The notes below the pieces were generated by a model. That model was not told the origin of the DNA. It saw nothing but the letters and a program-made list of their open reading frames with translations, and searched no databases. This document shows, one piece after another, positions 1-7,432 of a DNA stretch of 64,000 bases. The position numbers were made by a program, and so were the translations under genes. The stretch spans positions 34,925 through 98,924 of the forward strand of contig QHXQ01000023.1 of the NCBI GenBank assembly GCA_003223935.1. Reading direction: 5' to 3'. How positions within the stretch are numbered: the stretch's first letter is position 1; the number at the start of each line of letters is the position of its first letter. The DNA comes from Acidobacteriota bacterium. GTDB lineage: Bacteria; Acidobacteriota; Blastocatellia; Pyrinomonadales; Pyrinomonadaceae.

Positions 1-2
1 TG

Positions 3-440
3 GTCGTCAATGCGGGCTTGCAGGAGTTTCGCGCGCACGAAGCGGGCGGCGACATCTCCGGCGACGAGATCGATGCGTCGAAGCGTGCGCTGCAACGTGC
101 GATTGCGATTAAGAGCGCGGAGTTCCGGCGCGGGCTGTCGGGTCTGGCGACCATCGGTTCGACCGCTCCGTTCGTCGGTCTCTTCGGCACTGTGTTCGGC
201 ATCATCTCCGCGTTCACCGGCATGAAGAACGCCGAGTCGGCTGGTATCGGCGCGGTCGCAGGCGGTATCGCCGAGGCGCTGTTGACGACGGCGCTCGGTC
301 TCGCTGTGGCTGTGCCGGCCGTGTGGGTGTTCAACTACTTCACCGGCAAAGTGGACGGCTTCATCGTCGAGATGGATAACTCGGCGTCGGAGTTGATCGA
401 CTACTTCATCAAAAATCGGACGCGGCAACTGAAAGCCTAG
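3..440 (+). CDS. exbB: MotA/TolQ/ExbB proton channel family protein (5' partial)
   Basis: The reading frame is open from the window edge, so the N-terminus is missing; about 145 codons remain. The visible part holds the family core: a helix with GLSGLATIGSTAPFVGLFGT followed by VFGIISAF, then GIAEALLTTALGLAVAVPAV and a final hydrophobic segment. In ExbB/TolQ proteins these helices form the pentameric inner-membrane proton channel that works with ExbD/TolR to energise outer-membrane processes. Two ExbD-type genes follow in the same direction, which supports an Exb/Tol-type complex. TolQ and MotA belong to the same superfamily, so the exact subtype is open. Confidence 0.88.
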   Translation, partial: VVNAGLQEFRAHEAGGDISGDEIDASKRALQRAIAIKSAEFRRGLSGLATIGSTAPFVGLFGTVFGIISAFTGMKNAESAGIGAVAGGIAEALLTTALGLAVAVPAVWVFNYFTGKVDGFIVEMDNSASELIDYFIKNRTRQLKA

Positions 441-486
441 ACGGTTCGGGCGCGCACGCCGCGCAAACGGTAAACCCTCTGAGCTT

Positions 487-512
487 GTCGCGCGAACACG
501 TGTTCGCGCGAC
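487..512. repeat. 26-bp perfect palindrome between exbB and exbD
   Basis: The left half GTCGCGCGAACAC is followed directly by its exact reverse complement GTGTTCGCGCGAC, with no spacer. It lies in the 127-bp gap between the channel gene and the first exbD. It could be a protein-binding dyad or an RNA hairpin that modulates expression inside the operon. There is no T-run, so it is not a classic terminator. Confidence 0.6.
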
Positions 513-567
513 GGGGCGCGGTCGGGCGACGCTTGCGGTCGCGCTGCAAGTTTAAGGAGAGTGACTT

Positions 568-1035
568 ATGGCTATGACAGCGGGTGGCAACAGCGGCTTC
601 ACTTCCGAGATCAATGTCACGCCGATGGTGGACATCATGTTGGTGCTCCTCATCATCTTCATGGTCGTGACGCCGCTCTTGCAGTCGGGCGTCTCGGTGG
701 TGTTGCCGAAAGAGATGCGCAACCCGGAGGAAGACCCCGCGATCATCAAAGAGTCTTCGGTCGTGATCGCGATTACGGGCGACAATCAGTTCTATATTGG
801 GAAAGACAAGGTTGACATCGTCGATCTGAAGGACAAGATTCAGAAGCGGATGGAGACCAAAAAACCCGAAGAGCGGATCGTCTATGTCCGTAGCGATATT
901 CACGCGAGCTACGGCAGCGTCGTCGAGTTGATCAATACGATCCGGCAGGCTGGAATTGATCAGATCGGTCTGGTCGCCGAGAAGAAGAAGGGACTGAACG
1001 GGCCGGCCCCCGCGCCGGGAGCGCCCAAAGCCTGA
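568..1035 (+). CDS. exbD: ExbD/TolR family biopolymer transport protein
   Basis: This 155-residue protein has the ExbD/TolR layout: a short cytoplasmic N-terminus, one membrane helix and a periplasmic domain. The signature INVTPMVDIMLVLLIIFMVV carries the membrane aspartate that takes part in proton translocation in this family. The ATG start is preceded by AAGGAGAG at a good distance. It follows the ExbB-like gene and precedes a second ExbD paralogue, so the complex probably uses two different ExbD subunits. The periplasmic part (KEMRNPEE... to LIN.IRQAGIDQIGLVAE) has the usual length and ends in a Pro/Ala-rich tail. Confidence 0.92.
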   Translation: MAMTAGGNSGFTSEINVTPMVDIMLVLLIIFMVVTPLLQSGVSVVLPKEMRNPEEDPAIIKESSVVIAITGDNQFYIGKDKVDIVDLKDKIQKRMETKKPEERIVYVRSDIHASYGSVVELINTIRQAGIDQIGLVAEKKKGLNGPAPAPGAPKA

Positions 1036-1123
1036 GGCCGGGCGCTTACACGTCATCAAGCTTTTGACAGGGCCGCGCTTTGTCTTAAATGGCGAACGTG
1101 GGCCTGACACGGAGGAACTGGCA

Positions 1124-1615
1124 ATGGGAATGGCAGTCGGCGCAGGCGCAGCCAAACCGAACATCAACGTGACGCCGTTCATAGACATTCTGCTGGTGCT
1201 GCTGATCATCTTCATGGTCATCACGCCGCTCAAGCCGACGCGCTTCAAGGCGCTCGTGCCGAACGAGCCGCCGCCGTCGAACGAACCGATCAAGCCGAAC
1301 CCGCTGACGCTGGTCGTTACGATTGATAAAGATTTGAAGTTGAAGCTGAATCAGGACGACGTCGGTTCGGTCAACGATCCAAGTTTGCTGAGCAAGAAGT
1401 TGTCGGACACTTTCCAAGAGCGGCGCGCGCAGCACGCTTATGAGCCGGGCAAAGAGACGCGCGTTGACCTGCCGGAAGAGGAGCGCATCGCCAAGGCCGT
1501 CTTCGTCAAAGCGCCGAAGTCTCTGCCTTACGGTGAAGTGGTCAAAGTGATCGACGCGATTAAGGGGGCGGGCGGCAATCCCATCGGGTTGCAGATTGAC
1601 GATCTGCCGCAATAG
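1124..1615 (+). CDS. exbD: second ExbD/TolR family protein
   Basis: This 163-residue paralogue of the upstream gene has the signature INVTPFIDILLVLLIIFMVI, with the same membrane aspartate, and a periplasmic domain ending in VIDAIKGAGGNPIGLQIDDL. An in-frame TTG at 1064 exists, but the ATG at 1124 is preferred because GGAGG at 1111-1115 lies 8 bases upstream and because this start places the membrane helix at the normal distance from the N-terminus. An insertion of charged residues (ERRAQHAYEPGKETRVD) lengthens the periplasmic domain relative to the first copy. Two non-identical ExbD proteins beside one ExbB are common in Acidobacteriota-type operons (family knowledge). Confidence 0.9.
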   Translation: MGMAVGAGAAKPNINVTPFIDILLVLLIIFMVITPLKPTRFKALVPNEPPPSNEPIKPNPLTLVVTIDKDLKLKLNQDDVGSVNDPSLLSKKLSDTFQERRAQHAYEPGKETRVDLPEEERIAKAVFVKAPKSLPYGEVVKVIDAIKGAGGNPIGLQIDDLPQ

Positions 1616-1746
1616 GCGGCCACAGTGACGGGCAGTCCGGCCAGTGCGTCCATTCGCCTCGGCGGCGAAAAGTGCGCTGGCCCTTCGCTCGTCATTCGCA
1701 GTTTTAGAGTCTTTAGACATTCTCTCTTGCGGGAGTCGTAAAGCTA

Positions 1747-2598
1747 ATGAAACTCTCTCATTCAAGGGCCGCGCTCCTTTTGCTCGCGCTCGCCGCGCTC
1801 TGCCTGAACACGGGCTGCATCAACCGTATTCGCGCCAAGAACCAGTTGAACGAAGGGGCGCGCGCTTACAAGGCCGGCCACTTCCAAGAGGCGGAGGAAC
1901 ACTTCCGCCGCGCCAAAGAGCTTGACCCACAGCAGAAGAACACAGACTTCTTCATCGCGCGCGCCATTCAGTCGCAGTATAAGCAAGGCGTGGACACGCC
2001 GGAGAACAAAGCTAAGGCACAGGCGGCGATTGATCAGTACATGCAGGTGCTGGCCAATGACCCGAACAACGAACTGGCCTACAGTTCCATCGCCTATCTC
2101 TACAAGGCCATCGGGCAAGATGACAAACAGATCGAATGGATCACCAAACGCGCCAACGATCCGAACGCGCCGCCCGATAAACGCGCGCAGGCGCTCATCG
2201 TGCTCGCCAGCAAAAAGTGGGAGTGCTCCTACACGGTCACTGAGCAGGCCAGCAACAAGGTGACGGTGATGACGGACAAGGGGGCGCACGTCCAATACAA
2301 GAAGCCGAAGGAGCAAAAGGATTTCGATCAGGCCAAACAGTGTGTGCTTGATGGGCTGGCGCTGACCGATAGGGCCATCAGTCTCGATCCAACCAACGAT
2401 CAGGCTTGGTCGTACAAAACCAACCTGCTGCTCGAACTGGGCAAACTCGATGAGATGGACGGCAAGACTGATCAGGCGACCCAAGACCGCAAGCAGGCTA
2501 ACGATGCGCAGCAACAGACGCTCAAGCTAACCGAAGAGAACAAGAAGAAGAAGGAAGAGGAAGAGAAGGCCAAGGCCGACAAAGAAAAAGCCAGTTGA
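1747..2598 (+). CDS. TPR-repeat lipoprotein
   Basis: A signal peptide (LLLALAALCLNTGC) ends in a lipobox cysteine at about residue 24, so the mature protein should be lipid-anchored outside the inner membrane. Tetratricopeptide units follow: NEGARAYKAGHFQEAEEHFRRA, then a unit near AYSSIAYLYKAIGQDDKQIE, and a C-terminal unit around AWSYKTNLLLELGKLDE. The last 30 residues are a Lys/Glu-rich charged tail. The gene lies 131 bp after the second exbD and before a strong terminator, so it is probably the last gene of the exb operon. It may serve as an adaptor for the energised complex, which is an inference from position only. Confidence 0.8.
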   Translation: MKLSHSRAALLLLALAALCLNTGCINRIRAKNQLNEGARAYKAGHFQEAEEHFRRAKELDPQQKNTDFFIARAIQSQYKQGVDTPENKAKAQAAIDQYMQVLANDPNNELAYSSIAYLYKAIGQDDKQIEWITKRANDPNAPPDKRAQALIVLASKKWECSYTVTEQASNKVTVMTDKGAHVQYKKPKEQKDFDQAKQCVLDGLALTDRAISLDPTNDQAWSYKTNLLLELGKLDEMDGKTDQATQDRKQANDAQQQTLKLTEENKKKKEEEEKAKADKEKAS

Positions 2599-2658
2599 GC
2601 CACGTCGCCGGCAATAGTCTGCCGAACTCCGCTTTAGCCCGAGCACCCTGCTTCACTT

Positions 2659-2692
2659 GATGCCCGACTTTACGGTCGGGCATCTTTTTTTT
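2659..2692 (+). terminator. Rho-independent terminator of the exb operon
   Basis: The stem GATGCCCGAC pairs perfectly with GTCGGGCATC across a 6-base loop and is followed by eight T residues. It lies 60 bp after the TPR lipoprotein stop codon. Confidence 0.92.
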
Positions 2693-2695
2693 CAA

Positions 2696-2767
2696 TCGTC
2701 AGTCGTCAGTAGCCAGCAGTCAGTAGTCGTTATAAAATCATATTGACGACTGACGACTGACTAACTG
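2696..2767. repeat. inverted heptamer element A (upstream of rel)
   Basis: The left arm is a run of 7-bp words: TCGTCAG, TCGTCAG, TAGCCAG, CAGTCAG, TAGTCGT. After an AT-rich spacer the right arm reads TGACGAC, TGACGAC, TGACTAA, the reverse complement of the left-arm words. The element ends 5 bp before the rel start codon. It resembles in form the short tandemly repeated repetitive sequences of cyanobacteria. Confidence 0.75.
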
Positions 2768-2772
2768 TTTCC

Positions 2773-4959
2773 ATGATTCGCATCGAAGAGATCGTCCAGA
2801 AGGTTGCGCGCAATCACCCGCAGGCTAACCTAGACATGCTCCGGCGCGCTTACTTCTTTTCGGCGCGCGAGCACAAAGGGCAGACGCGCGCCTCAGGCGA
2901 GCCGTATCTCGTGCACCCGCTCGAAGTCGCCAACATCCTCGCGGACATGCGGCTTGATGAAGTGTCTGTGGCAACTGGTCTCTTGCACGATGTAGTCGAG
3001 GACACGCTCGTCGAGCCGCAGACGATCCGCGAATACTTTGGCGAAGAGGTGATGCACCTCGTCGAAGGCTTGACGAAGATCGCGCTCATCAGCAATCAAT
3101 CGAAAGAAGTCCAACAGGCCGAGAACGTGCGCAAGATGCTGTTGGCGATGGTGGACGACGTGCGCGTCGTCCTTGTCAAACTCGCCGACCGGCTGCACAA
3201 CATGCGCACGCTGCAATTCCTCAAACCTGAAAAGCGCCAACGCATCGCGCAGGAAACGCTCGACATCTACGCGCCTATCGCGCATCGGCTCGGCATGGGC
3301 AAACTGCGCGGCGAATTGGAAGACCTCTCATTCCAGCACCTGCACCCGGAAGACTACCACGCGCTCGTGGCCCAACTCGAAGCGCGCCGCGCCGAGCACG
3401 AAGCCTTCCTGCACGCAACCCAAGCGATGCTCGAAGAGAAACTGCGCGAGGCTGATGTGCCGTTTGTTCGGATCGAAGGGCGCGTCAAACGGCTCTTTTC
3501 GATCTGGAAGAAATTGAAGCGACAGAAGATTGAGATCGATCAGGTTTACGATCTAGTCGCCTTGCGCATCATCACGCCGGATGAGGTGCGTCATTGTTAC
3601 GCCGCGCTCGGCGTCGTCCACAACTTGTGGAAGCCTGTGCCTGGTCGCTTCAAAGATTGGATCGGGACGCCGCGCGATAACCTCTATCAATCGCTCCACA
3701 CTTCAGTCATCGGCCCTGAAGGGCAACCCTTTGAAGTCCAGATTCGCACCGAAGAGATGCACCGCATCGCCGAAGAGGGCGTCGCCGCGCATTGGAAATA
3801 CAAAGAAGGCCGGCGCGGCGCACACGAGGACGACGAAGCGTTCCAATGGCTGCGCTCGCTGATCGAGTGGACGCAGGAGGTCAAAGACTCGCGCGATTTC
3901 CTCGAAACTCTCAAGCTTGATCTCTATCCGAAAGATGTCTATGCCTTCACGCCGATGGGCAAGATCATCCAACTACCGCGCGGCGCAACGCCCGTTGATT
4001 TCGCCTACATGATCCACACGGAGATCGGCAACACCTGCACGGGCGCGCGGGTCAACGGGCGCATCGTGCCGTTGCGCTCCTCGATTCAAAACGGCGACGT
4101 GGTTGAGATCATCACTTCGCCCAACTCGCACCCTTCGCGCGATTGGCTGAACTTCGTCGTCACTTCAAAGGCGCGCAATCGCGTGCGCCACTGGGTCGCG
4201 GAGCAGCAGCGCGCCGAATCAATTGACATCGGGCGCAAACTCTTCGAGCGCGAAGCCTCGCGCTTCCAACTCTCCGCGAAGAAACTCTTGAACGCATCGA
4301 ACGGCGACTTCAAGCGCGTCGCCAACGATTACGGCTTCGGGCGCGTGGACGATCTGCTCGCCGCCATCGGCTACGGCAAGATCATGCCGCGCAACGTGAT
4401 CGCCAAATTCCTCGGCCCCGAAGAGTTCGCCAAGCTCGAAGAGCGCAAAGAATCGAAACTCCGTAGCGGCATGCAGGCCGTCAAGCGGCTCATGCGTCTG
4501 GGCGACGACGCCATCGTCGTGCGTGGCGTGGACGATGTGCTGATCGCACGCGCACGTTGTTGCAATCCCGTTCACGGCGAAGCGATTGTCGGCTACATCA
4601 CGCGCGGCAAGGGTGTGGTCGTCCACGCGCGGCGCTGCCAGAATGTGCAGCAGTTGATGATCAACCCTGAACGGATCGTCGAAGTCGAATGGGCGGGCAA
4701 AGCCGATCACGCGGCTTACGCCGTCAAGCTGCTCGCCGTCACAGAGAATCGCACAGGCATGATCGCCGGCATCACCAGCGCCATCTCTGACATCAAGACC
4801 GGCATCCGCGAAGCCAAAGCTACGGTCGCGCCCGACAATCGCGGGCGCATCGAAGTTACGGTCGAAGTCTTCGACGTGAAACACCTCGACAAAGTGATCC
4901 GCTCGATTCGCAACGTACCCGGCGTCCTCGATGTCGAACGCCTGCACGGCGCAGCATAA
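2773..4959 (+). CDS. rel: bifunctional (p)ppGpp synthetase/hydrolase (RelA/SpoT family)
   Basis: At 728 residues this is a full-length long RSH enzyme. The N-terminal HD hydrolase domain is intact (YLVHPLEVA near residue 48 and the HD pair in LLHDVVEDT near 72), so it should degrade (p)ppGpp. The synthetase domain follows, with GRVKRLFSIWKK, GRFKDWIGTPRDNLYQSLHT and FEVQIRT; its RFKD matches the RxKD motif of bifunctional Rel/SpoT enzymes rather than the ExDD of monofunctional RelA. Next comes a TGS domain (YPKDVYAFTPMGKIIQLPRG, about 385-445), a linker with cysteines (RARCCNPVHGE) and a C-terminal ACT domain. It is the only RSH gene in the window. No Shine-Dalgarno sequence is visible; heptamer element A ends just before the ATG. 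Confidence 0.95.
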   Translation: MIRIEEIVQKVARNHPQANLDMLRRAYFFSAREHKGQTRASGEPYLVHPLEVANILADMRLDEVSVATGLLHDVVEDTLVEPQTIREYFGEEVMHLVEGLTKIALISNQSKEVQQAENVRKMLLAMVDDVRVVLVKLADRLHNMRTLQFLKPEKRQRIAQETLDIYAPIAHRLGMGKLRGELEDLSFQHLHPEDYHALVAQLEARRAEHEAFLHATQAMLEEKLREADVPFVRIEGRVKRLFSIWKKLKRQKIEIDQVYDLVALRIITPDEVRHCYAALGVVHNLWKPVPGRFKDWIGTPRDNLYQSLHTSVIGPEGQPFEVQIRTEEMHRIAEEGVAAHWKYKEGRRGAHEDDEAFQWLRSLIEWTQEVKDSRDFLETLKLDLYPKDVYAFTPMGKIIQLPRGATPVDFAYMIHTEIGNTCTGARVNGRIVPLRSSIQNGDVVEIITSPNSHPSRDWLNFVVTSKARNRVRHWVAEQQRAESIDIGRKLFEREASRFQLSAKKLLNASNGDFKRVANDYGFGRVDDLLAAIGYGKIMPRNVIAKFLGPEEFAKLEERKESKLRSGMQAVKRLMRLGDDAIVVRGVDDVLIARARCCNPVHGEAIVGYITRGKGVVVHARRCQNVQQLMINPERIVEVEWAGKADHAAYAVKLLAVTENRTGMIAGITSAISDIKTGIREAKATVAPDNRGRIEVTVEVFDVKHLDKVIRSIRNVPGVLDVERLHGAA

Positions 4960-4980
4960 AGTCGTACACTCACAGCTTGA

Positions 4981-5059
4981 ACCACGAAGTCACATGAAAC
5001 AGCACGAGCTAAAATTAGTCTGTCTTGCTGCTTCACGTCGTTTAGTATGACTTCGTGGT
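4981..5059. repeat. long intergenic inverted repeat downstream of rel
   Basis: The outer arms ACCACGAAGTCA (4981) and TGACTTCGTGGT (5048) are perfectly complementary over 12 bp. A second inner pair, TGAAACAGCA with TGCTGCTTCA, matches at 9 of 10 positions. The folded RNA would be a long hairpin after the rel stop codon. It may be a relative of the heptamer elements or a separate miniature repeat. Confidence 0.6.
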
Positions 5060-5175
5060 CTCATTTCTTCTGCCGGGCAAGCATCTACCGGCGCACAAAT
5101 TTCATCAATACAGGCTGAAATGACTTGATTTACGATCTATCGCTTGATCATTCGGGCGTGAGTTGCGCCCGCGCG

Positions 5176-5204
5176 TTGCCGTGCGGAGAGCGGTTTGTTA
5201 GAAT
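5176..5204 (+). promoter_or_regulatory. predicted sigma-70-type promoter for ridA
   Basis: TTGCCG and TAGAAT are separated by exactly 17 bp, 43 bp upstream of the ridA start codon. The -10 box differs from the consensus at one position. Confidence 0.5.
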
Positions 5205-5246
5205 CCACGTTTCGTTTACGCAACCTGAAAAGCAGCAGTCGTCACT

Positions 5247-5636
5247 GTGAAGCAGATCGTTCAGACAGAGCGCGCGCCAAAGGCCATCGGCCCGTATTCG
5301 CAGGCTGTTGTGGCCGGCGGGTTCGTGTTCGCTTCCGGGCAGATTCCGATTGATCCGCAGACAGGCGAGTTCGTCGCTGGCGGCACGGCTGAGCAGACCG
5401 AGCAAGTGTTACGCAATTTGTCTGAGGTGCTCGCGGCGGCCGGCAGCAGCTTCGCGCAGGTCGTCAAGACAACCGTCTATCTCGCGGACATGAACGATTT
5501 CGCGGCGATGAATGAGGTCTATGGGCATTATTTTCAGACCGAGCCGCCGGCCCGCGCCACCGTGCAAGCGGCGCGTCTGCCGCGCGACGCGCGCGTCGAG
5601 ATTGATGTTATTGCAATGATGAACACTGAACGATGA
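5247..5636 (+). CDS. ridA: RidA family reactive intermediate/imine deaminase
   Basis: This 129-residue protein matches the RidA/YjgF/UK114 family along its whole length: APKAIGPYSQAVVAGGFVFASGQIPIDPQTGEF at the start, and PPARATVQAARLPRDARVEIDVIA at the end, with the conserved Arg in the PPARATV motif. Family members hydrolyse reactive enamine/imine intermediates made by PLP enzymes, in the cytoplasm. The start is GTG, chosen because it gives the standard N-terminus. The last codons (MMNTER) are formed by the left arm of heptamer element J, so the repeat has entered the coding end. Confidence 0.93.
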   Translation: MKQIVQTERAPKAIGPYSQAVVAGGFVFASGQIPIDPQTGEFVAGGTAEQTEQVLRNLSEVLAAAGSSFAQVVKTTVYLADMNDFAAMNEVYGHYFQTEPPARATVQAARLPRDARVEIDVIAMMNTER

Positions 5637-5680
5637 ATGGAAGACAGTTTTTCATTCAGCGTTCATCATTCATCGTTCGG
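5618..5680. repeat. inverted heptamer element J (ridA-rpmB)
   Basis: The words GATGAAC, ACTGAAC, GATGAAT are followed by a spacer and then GTTCATC, ATTCATC, GTTCGGC. The element sits between two convergent genes, starts inside the 3' end of ridA and stops 3 bp short of the rpmB stop codon. Confidence 0.7.
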
Positions 5681-5683
5681 CAA

Positions 5684-5878
5684 CTACGCTGCTTTCGCCA
5701 CCTTGCCCGCTTTGATGCAGGTGGTGCAGACCTTCATCCGCACCGTGCCGCCTTGCGGGCGCTGGACGCGGATTGATTGCAGGTTGGGATTGAACCGGCG
5801 CGGGGTGCGATTGTTCGCGTGCGAGACGTTGTTGCCGAACTGCGGCCCCTTGCCGCAGACTTCGCATCGTTTAGCCAT
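5684..5878 (-). CDS. rpmB: 50S ribosomal protein L28
   Basis: This is a 64-residue protein starting [20 protein letters not shown], then [12 protein letters not shown], and a C-terminal [14 protein letters not shown]. Paired CxxC motifs (CEVC, CTTC) show it is the zinc-binding form of L28, a late-assembly large-subunit protein. The ATG at 5878 is chosen over a longer frame because GGAGG lies just upstream and because MAKRC is the standard N-terminus. It is monocistronic on the minus strand, convergent with ridA. Confidence 0.95.
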   Translation of the reverse strand: MAKRCEVCGKGPQFGNNVSHANNRTPRRFNPNLQSIRVQRPQGGTVRMKVCTTCIKAGKVAKAA

Positions 5879-5965
5879 GATTGCTCTACCTCCGAACTTT
5901 GAAAAGCGCGCCATCGCCGTCGTTCGCTATCACAGACACGAATGCGATGCGCTAAGGAAACGAAA

Positions 5966-5995
5966 TTTATAGCAGACGATTTTACGGCCCGTCAA
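5966..5995 (-). promoter_or_regulatory. predicted sigma-70-type promoter for rpmB
   Basis: On the minus strand TTGACG and TATAAA are separated by 18 bp, about 90 bp upstream of the rpmB start codon. Confidence 0.5.
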
Positions 5996-6068
5996 GGCAA
6001 GGTCAGTCGCCCACGCGCCGTGTGCCAGAGATTGGCATCATCATTTAGTCGAAGGAGCAACAGTCACA

Positions 6069-7340
6069 GTGTCCAGATTCAAACAGATCGCAGTTTTCAT
6101 TCTCCTCGTTGCATTAGCCGGCGCGCTCGGCGCGTGTAGTCGCGCTGGCGGGAGCGGCAGCAAAGATACGGCCGTCGCCGCCACAGTCAACGGGCGCGAA
6201 ATCTCTTTGCGCGAAGTTGATTCGATCCTCAATCAACAGGCCAAGACCCAACAGTCGGACATCGCGCAGATGTCGCCGCTCGAACTATCCGCCGGCCGGC
6301 TGCAAGTGCTCGACGGTTTGATCAAACAGGAAGTTTTGTTCCAGCGCGCTGAGAAAGAGAGTCTCTTGCCGAAGGATGAAGAGGTCACGCAGAAACTCGC
6401 AGAGCTGAAACAGTCGAGCGGCATGACTGAGGAGCAGTATCAACAGCGTCTGCGCGAGACCGGCCAGACCGAGCAGGAATTGCGCGACAACACGCGCAAG
6501 CAACTCGCCATCAACAATCTACTCGACCGTGTGGGCAGCAAGATCGGCACGCCGAGCGAGAAGGAGGTGGCCGATTTCTACAACAATAATCACGATTACT
6601 ACGTGAGCGGGCGCGGCGTCGGTCTCGCGGCTATCATCGTTGACCCCGCCGATAACGGCCTGCCCAACGATGTGAAAGGAGAAGCCGAGGCGAAGAACAA
6701 GATTGATATTATCTATCAGCGACTGAAAAGTGGTGCAGAATTCACCACCGTTGCGCGCGAGCAGAGCGAAGACCCGCAGTCGGCTCAATCGGGCGGCGAC
6801 ATTGGTTTCGCTTCCGAAGATGATCTGAAGAAAAACGGCTTCCCGCCCGACCTGATCGCCAAGTTCTTCGGCCCGATGCAGACCGGCGACATCACGCCGC
6901 CCTTCAAAGACTCAAAAGGGCGCTGGGATATTTTCAAGCTGACGAACAAGCACCTACAGGTCGAGAACCTGACGCTCGATAATCCCGAAGTGCGCAAAGA
7001 CATCACTGACCGCATCAACGATCAACGCAAGAAGTTGATGCAAGCGGCGCTCGTCGAGGTGGCGATGAACGAGGCCAAGGTCGAGAACAAGCTGGCGCAG
7101 GACATGATGAACAATCCCAACAGTCTGAGCAGTCTGCGCCCGGCCGGTGCGCCCACGCCGACCCCAGCCACGGGTCCGGGCCCCACTGGTCTATCCGCCA
7201 GTCCGTCGGCCAGCCCTGCTGCTTCCGCCTCGCCCGCGGCGACCACAAAGCCCACGCCCAAGCCGGCGAGCAACCCTGTCGCTAAGCCGATGGCCACCCC
7301 CGCGCCCAAACCGCCGACGCAAGGTAACAGTAACAAGTAA
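6069..7340 (+). CDS. SurA/PpiC-type peptidyl-prolyl isomerase lipoprotein
   Basis: This 423-residue protein begins with a lipoprotein signal (FILLVALAGALGAC), so it is anchored in the periplasm. The N-terminal half is a helical SurA-N-like chaperone region (VNGREISLREVDSILNQQAK...LDGLIKQEVLFQRAEKE). A parvulin rotamase domain follows (about 175-290: AAIIVDP...IDIIYQRLKSGAEFTTVAREQSEDPQSAQSGGDIGF...GDITPPFKDSKGRWDIFKL). The last 70 residues are a Pro/Ala/Thr-rich tail. The start is GTG, with GAAGGAG ahead of it. The likely role is folding of exported or outer-membrane proteins. It is followed by heptamer element B and the ABC-F gene. Confidence 0.88.
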   Translation: MSRFKQIAVFILLVALAGALGACSRAGGSGSKDTAVAATVNGREISLREVDSILNQQAKTQQSDIAQMSPLELSAGRLQVLDGLIKQEVLFQRAEKESLLPKDEEVTQKLAELKQSSGMTEEQYQQRLRETGQTEQELRDNTRKQLAINNLLDRVGSKIGTPSEKEVADFYNNNHDYYVSGRGVGLAAIIVDPADNGLPNDVKGEAEAKNKIDIIYQRLKSGAEFTTVAREQSEDPQSAQSGGDIGFASEDDLKKNGFPPDLIAKFFGPMQTGDITPPFKDSKGRWDIFKLTNKHLQVENLTLDNPEVRKDITDRINDQRKKLMQAALVEVAMNEAKVENKLAQDMMNNPNSLSSLRPAGAPTPTPATGPGPTGLSASPSASPAASASPAATTKPTPKPASNPVAKPMATPAPKPPTQGNSNK

Positions 7341-7352
7341 TGTAGTAAGACA

Positions 7353-7421
7353 AGTCTGGAGTCTGGAGTCGAGAGTCTAGAGTCAAAAGAAGAAATTGTT
7401 CTTGACTCCAGACTCCAGACT
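7353..7421. repeat. inverted heptamer element B (upstream of the ABC-F gene)
   Basis: The words AGTCTGG, AGTCTGG, AGTCGAG, AGTCTAG, AGTCAAA are followed after a spacer by TTGACTC, CAGACTC, CAGACTG and a T-rich tract. The folded RNA could act as a terminator for the preceding gene. The ABC-F start codon lies 11 bp downstream. Confidence 0.75.
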
Positions 7422-7432
7422 GTTTTTGTTTT

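Noticed and set aside
409..1293. 294-codon minus-strand frame over the exbD genes
   Set aside because: It is a shadow of the ExbD genes, which have intact signatures and ribosome binding sites.
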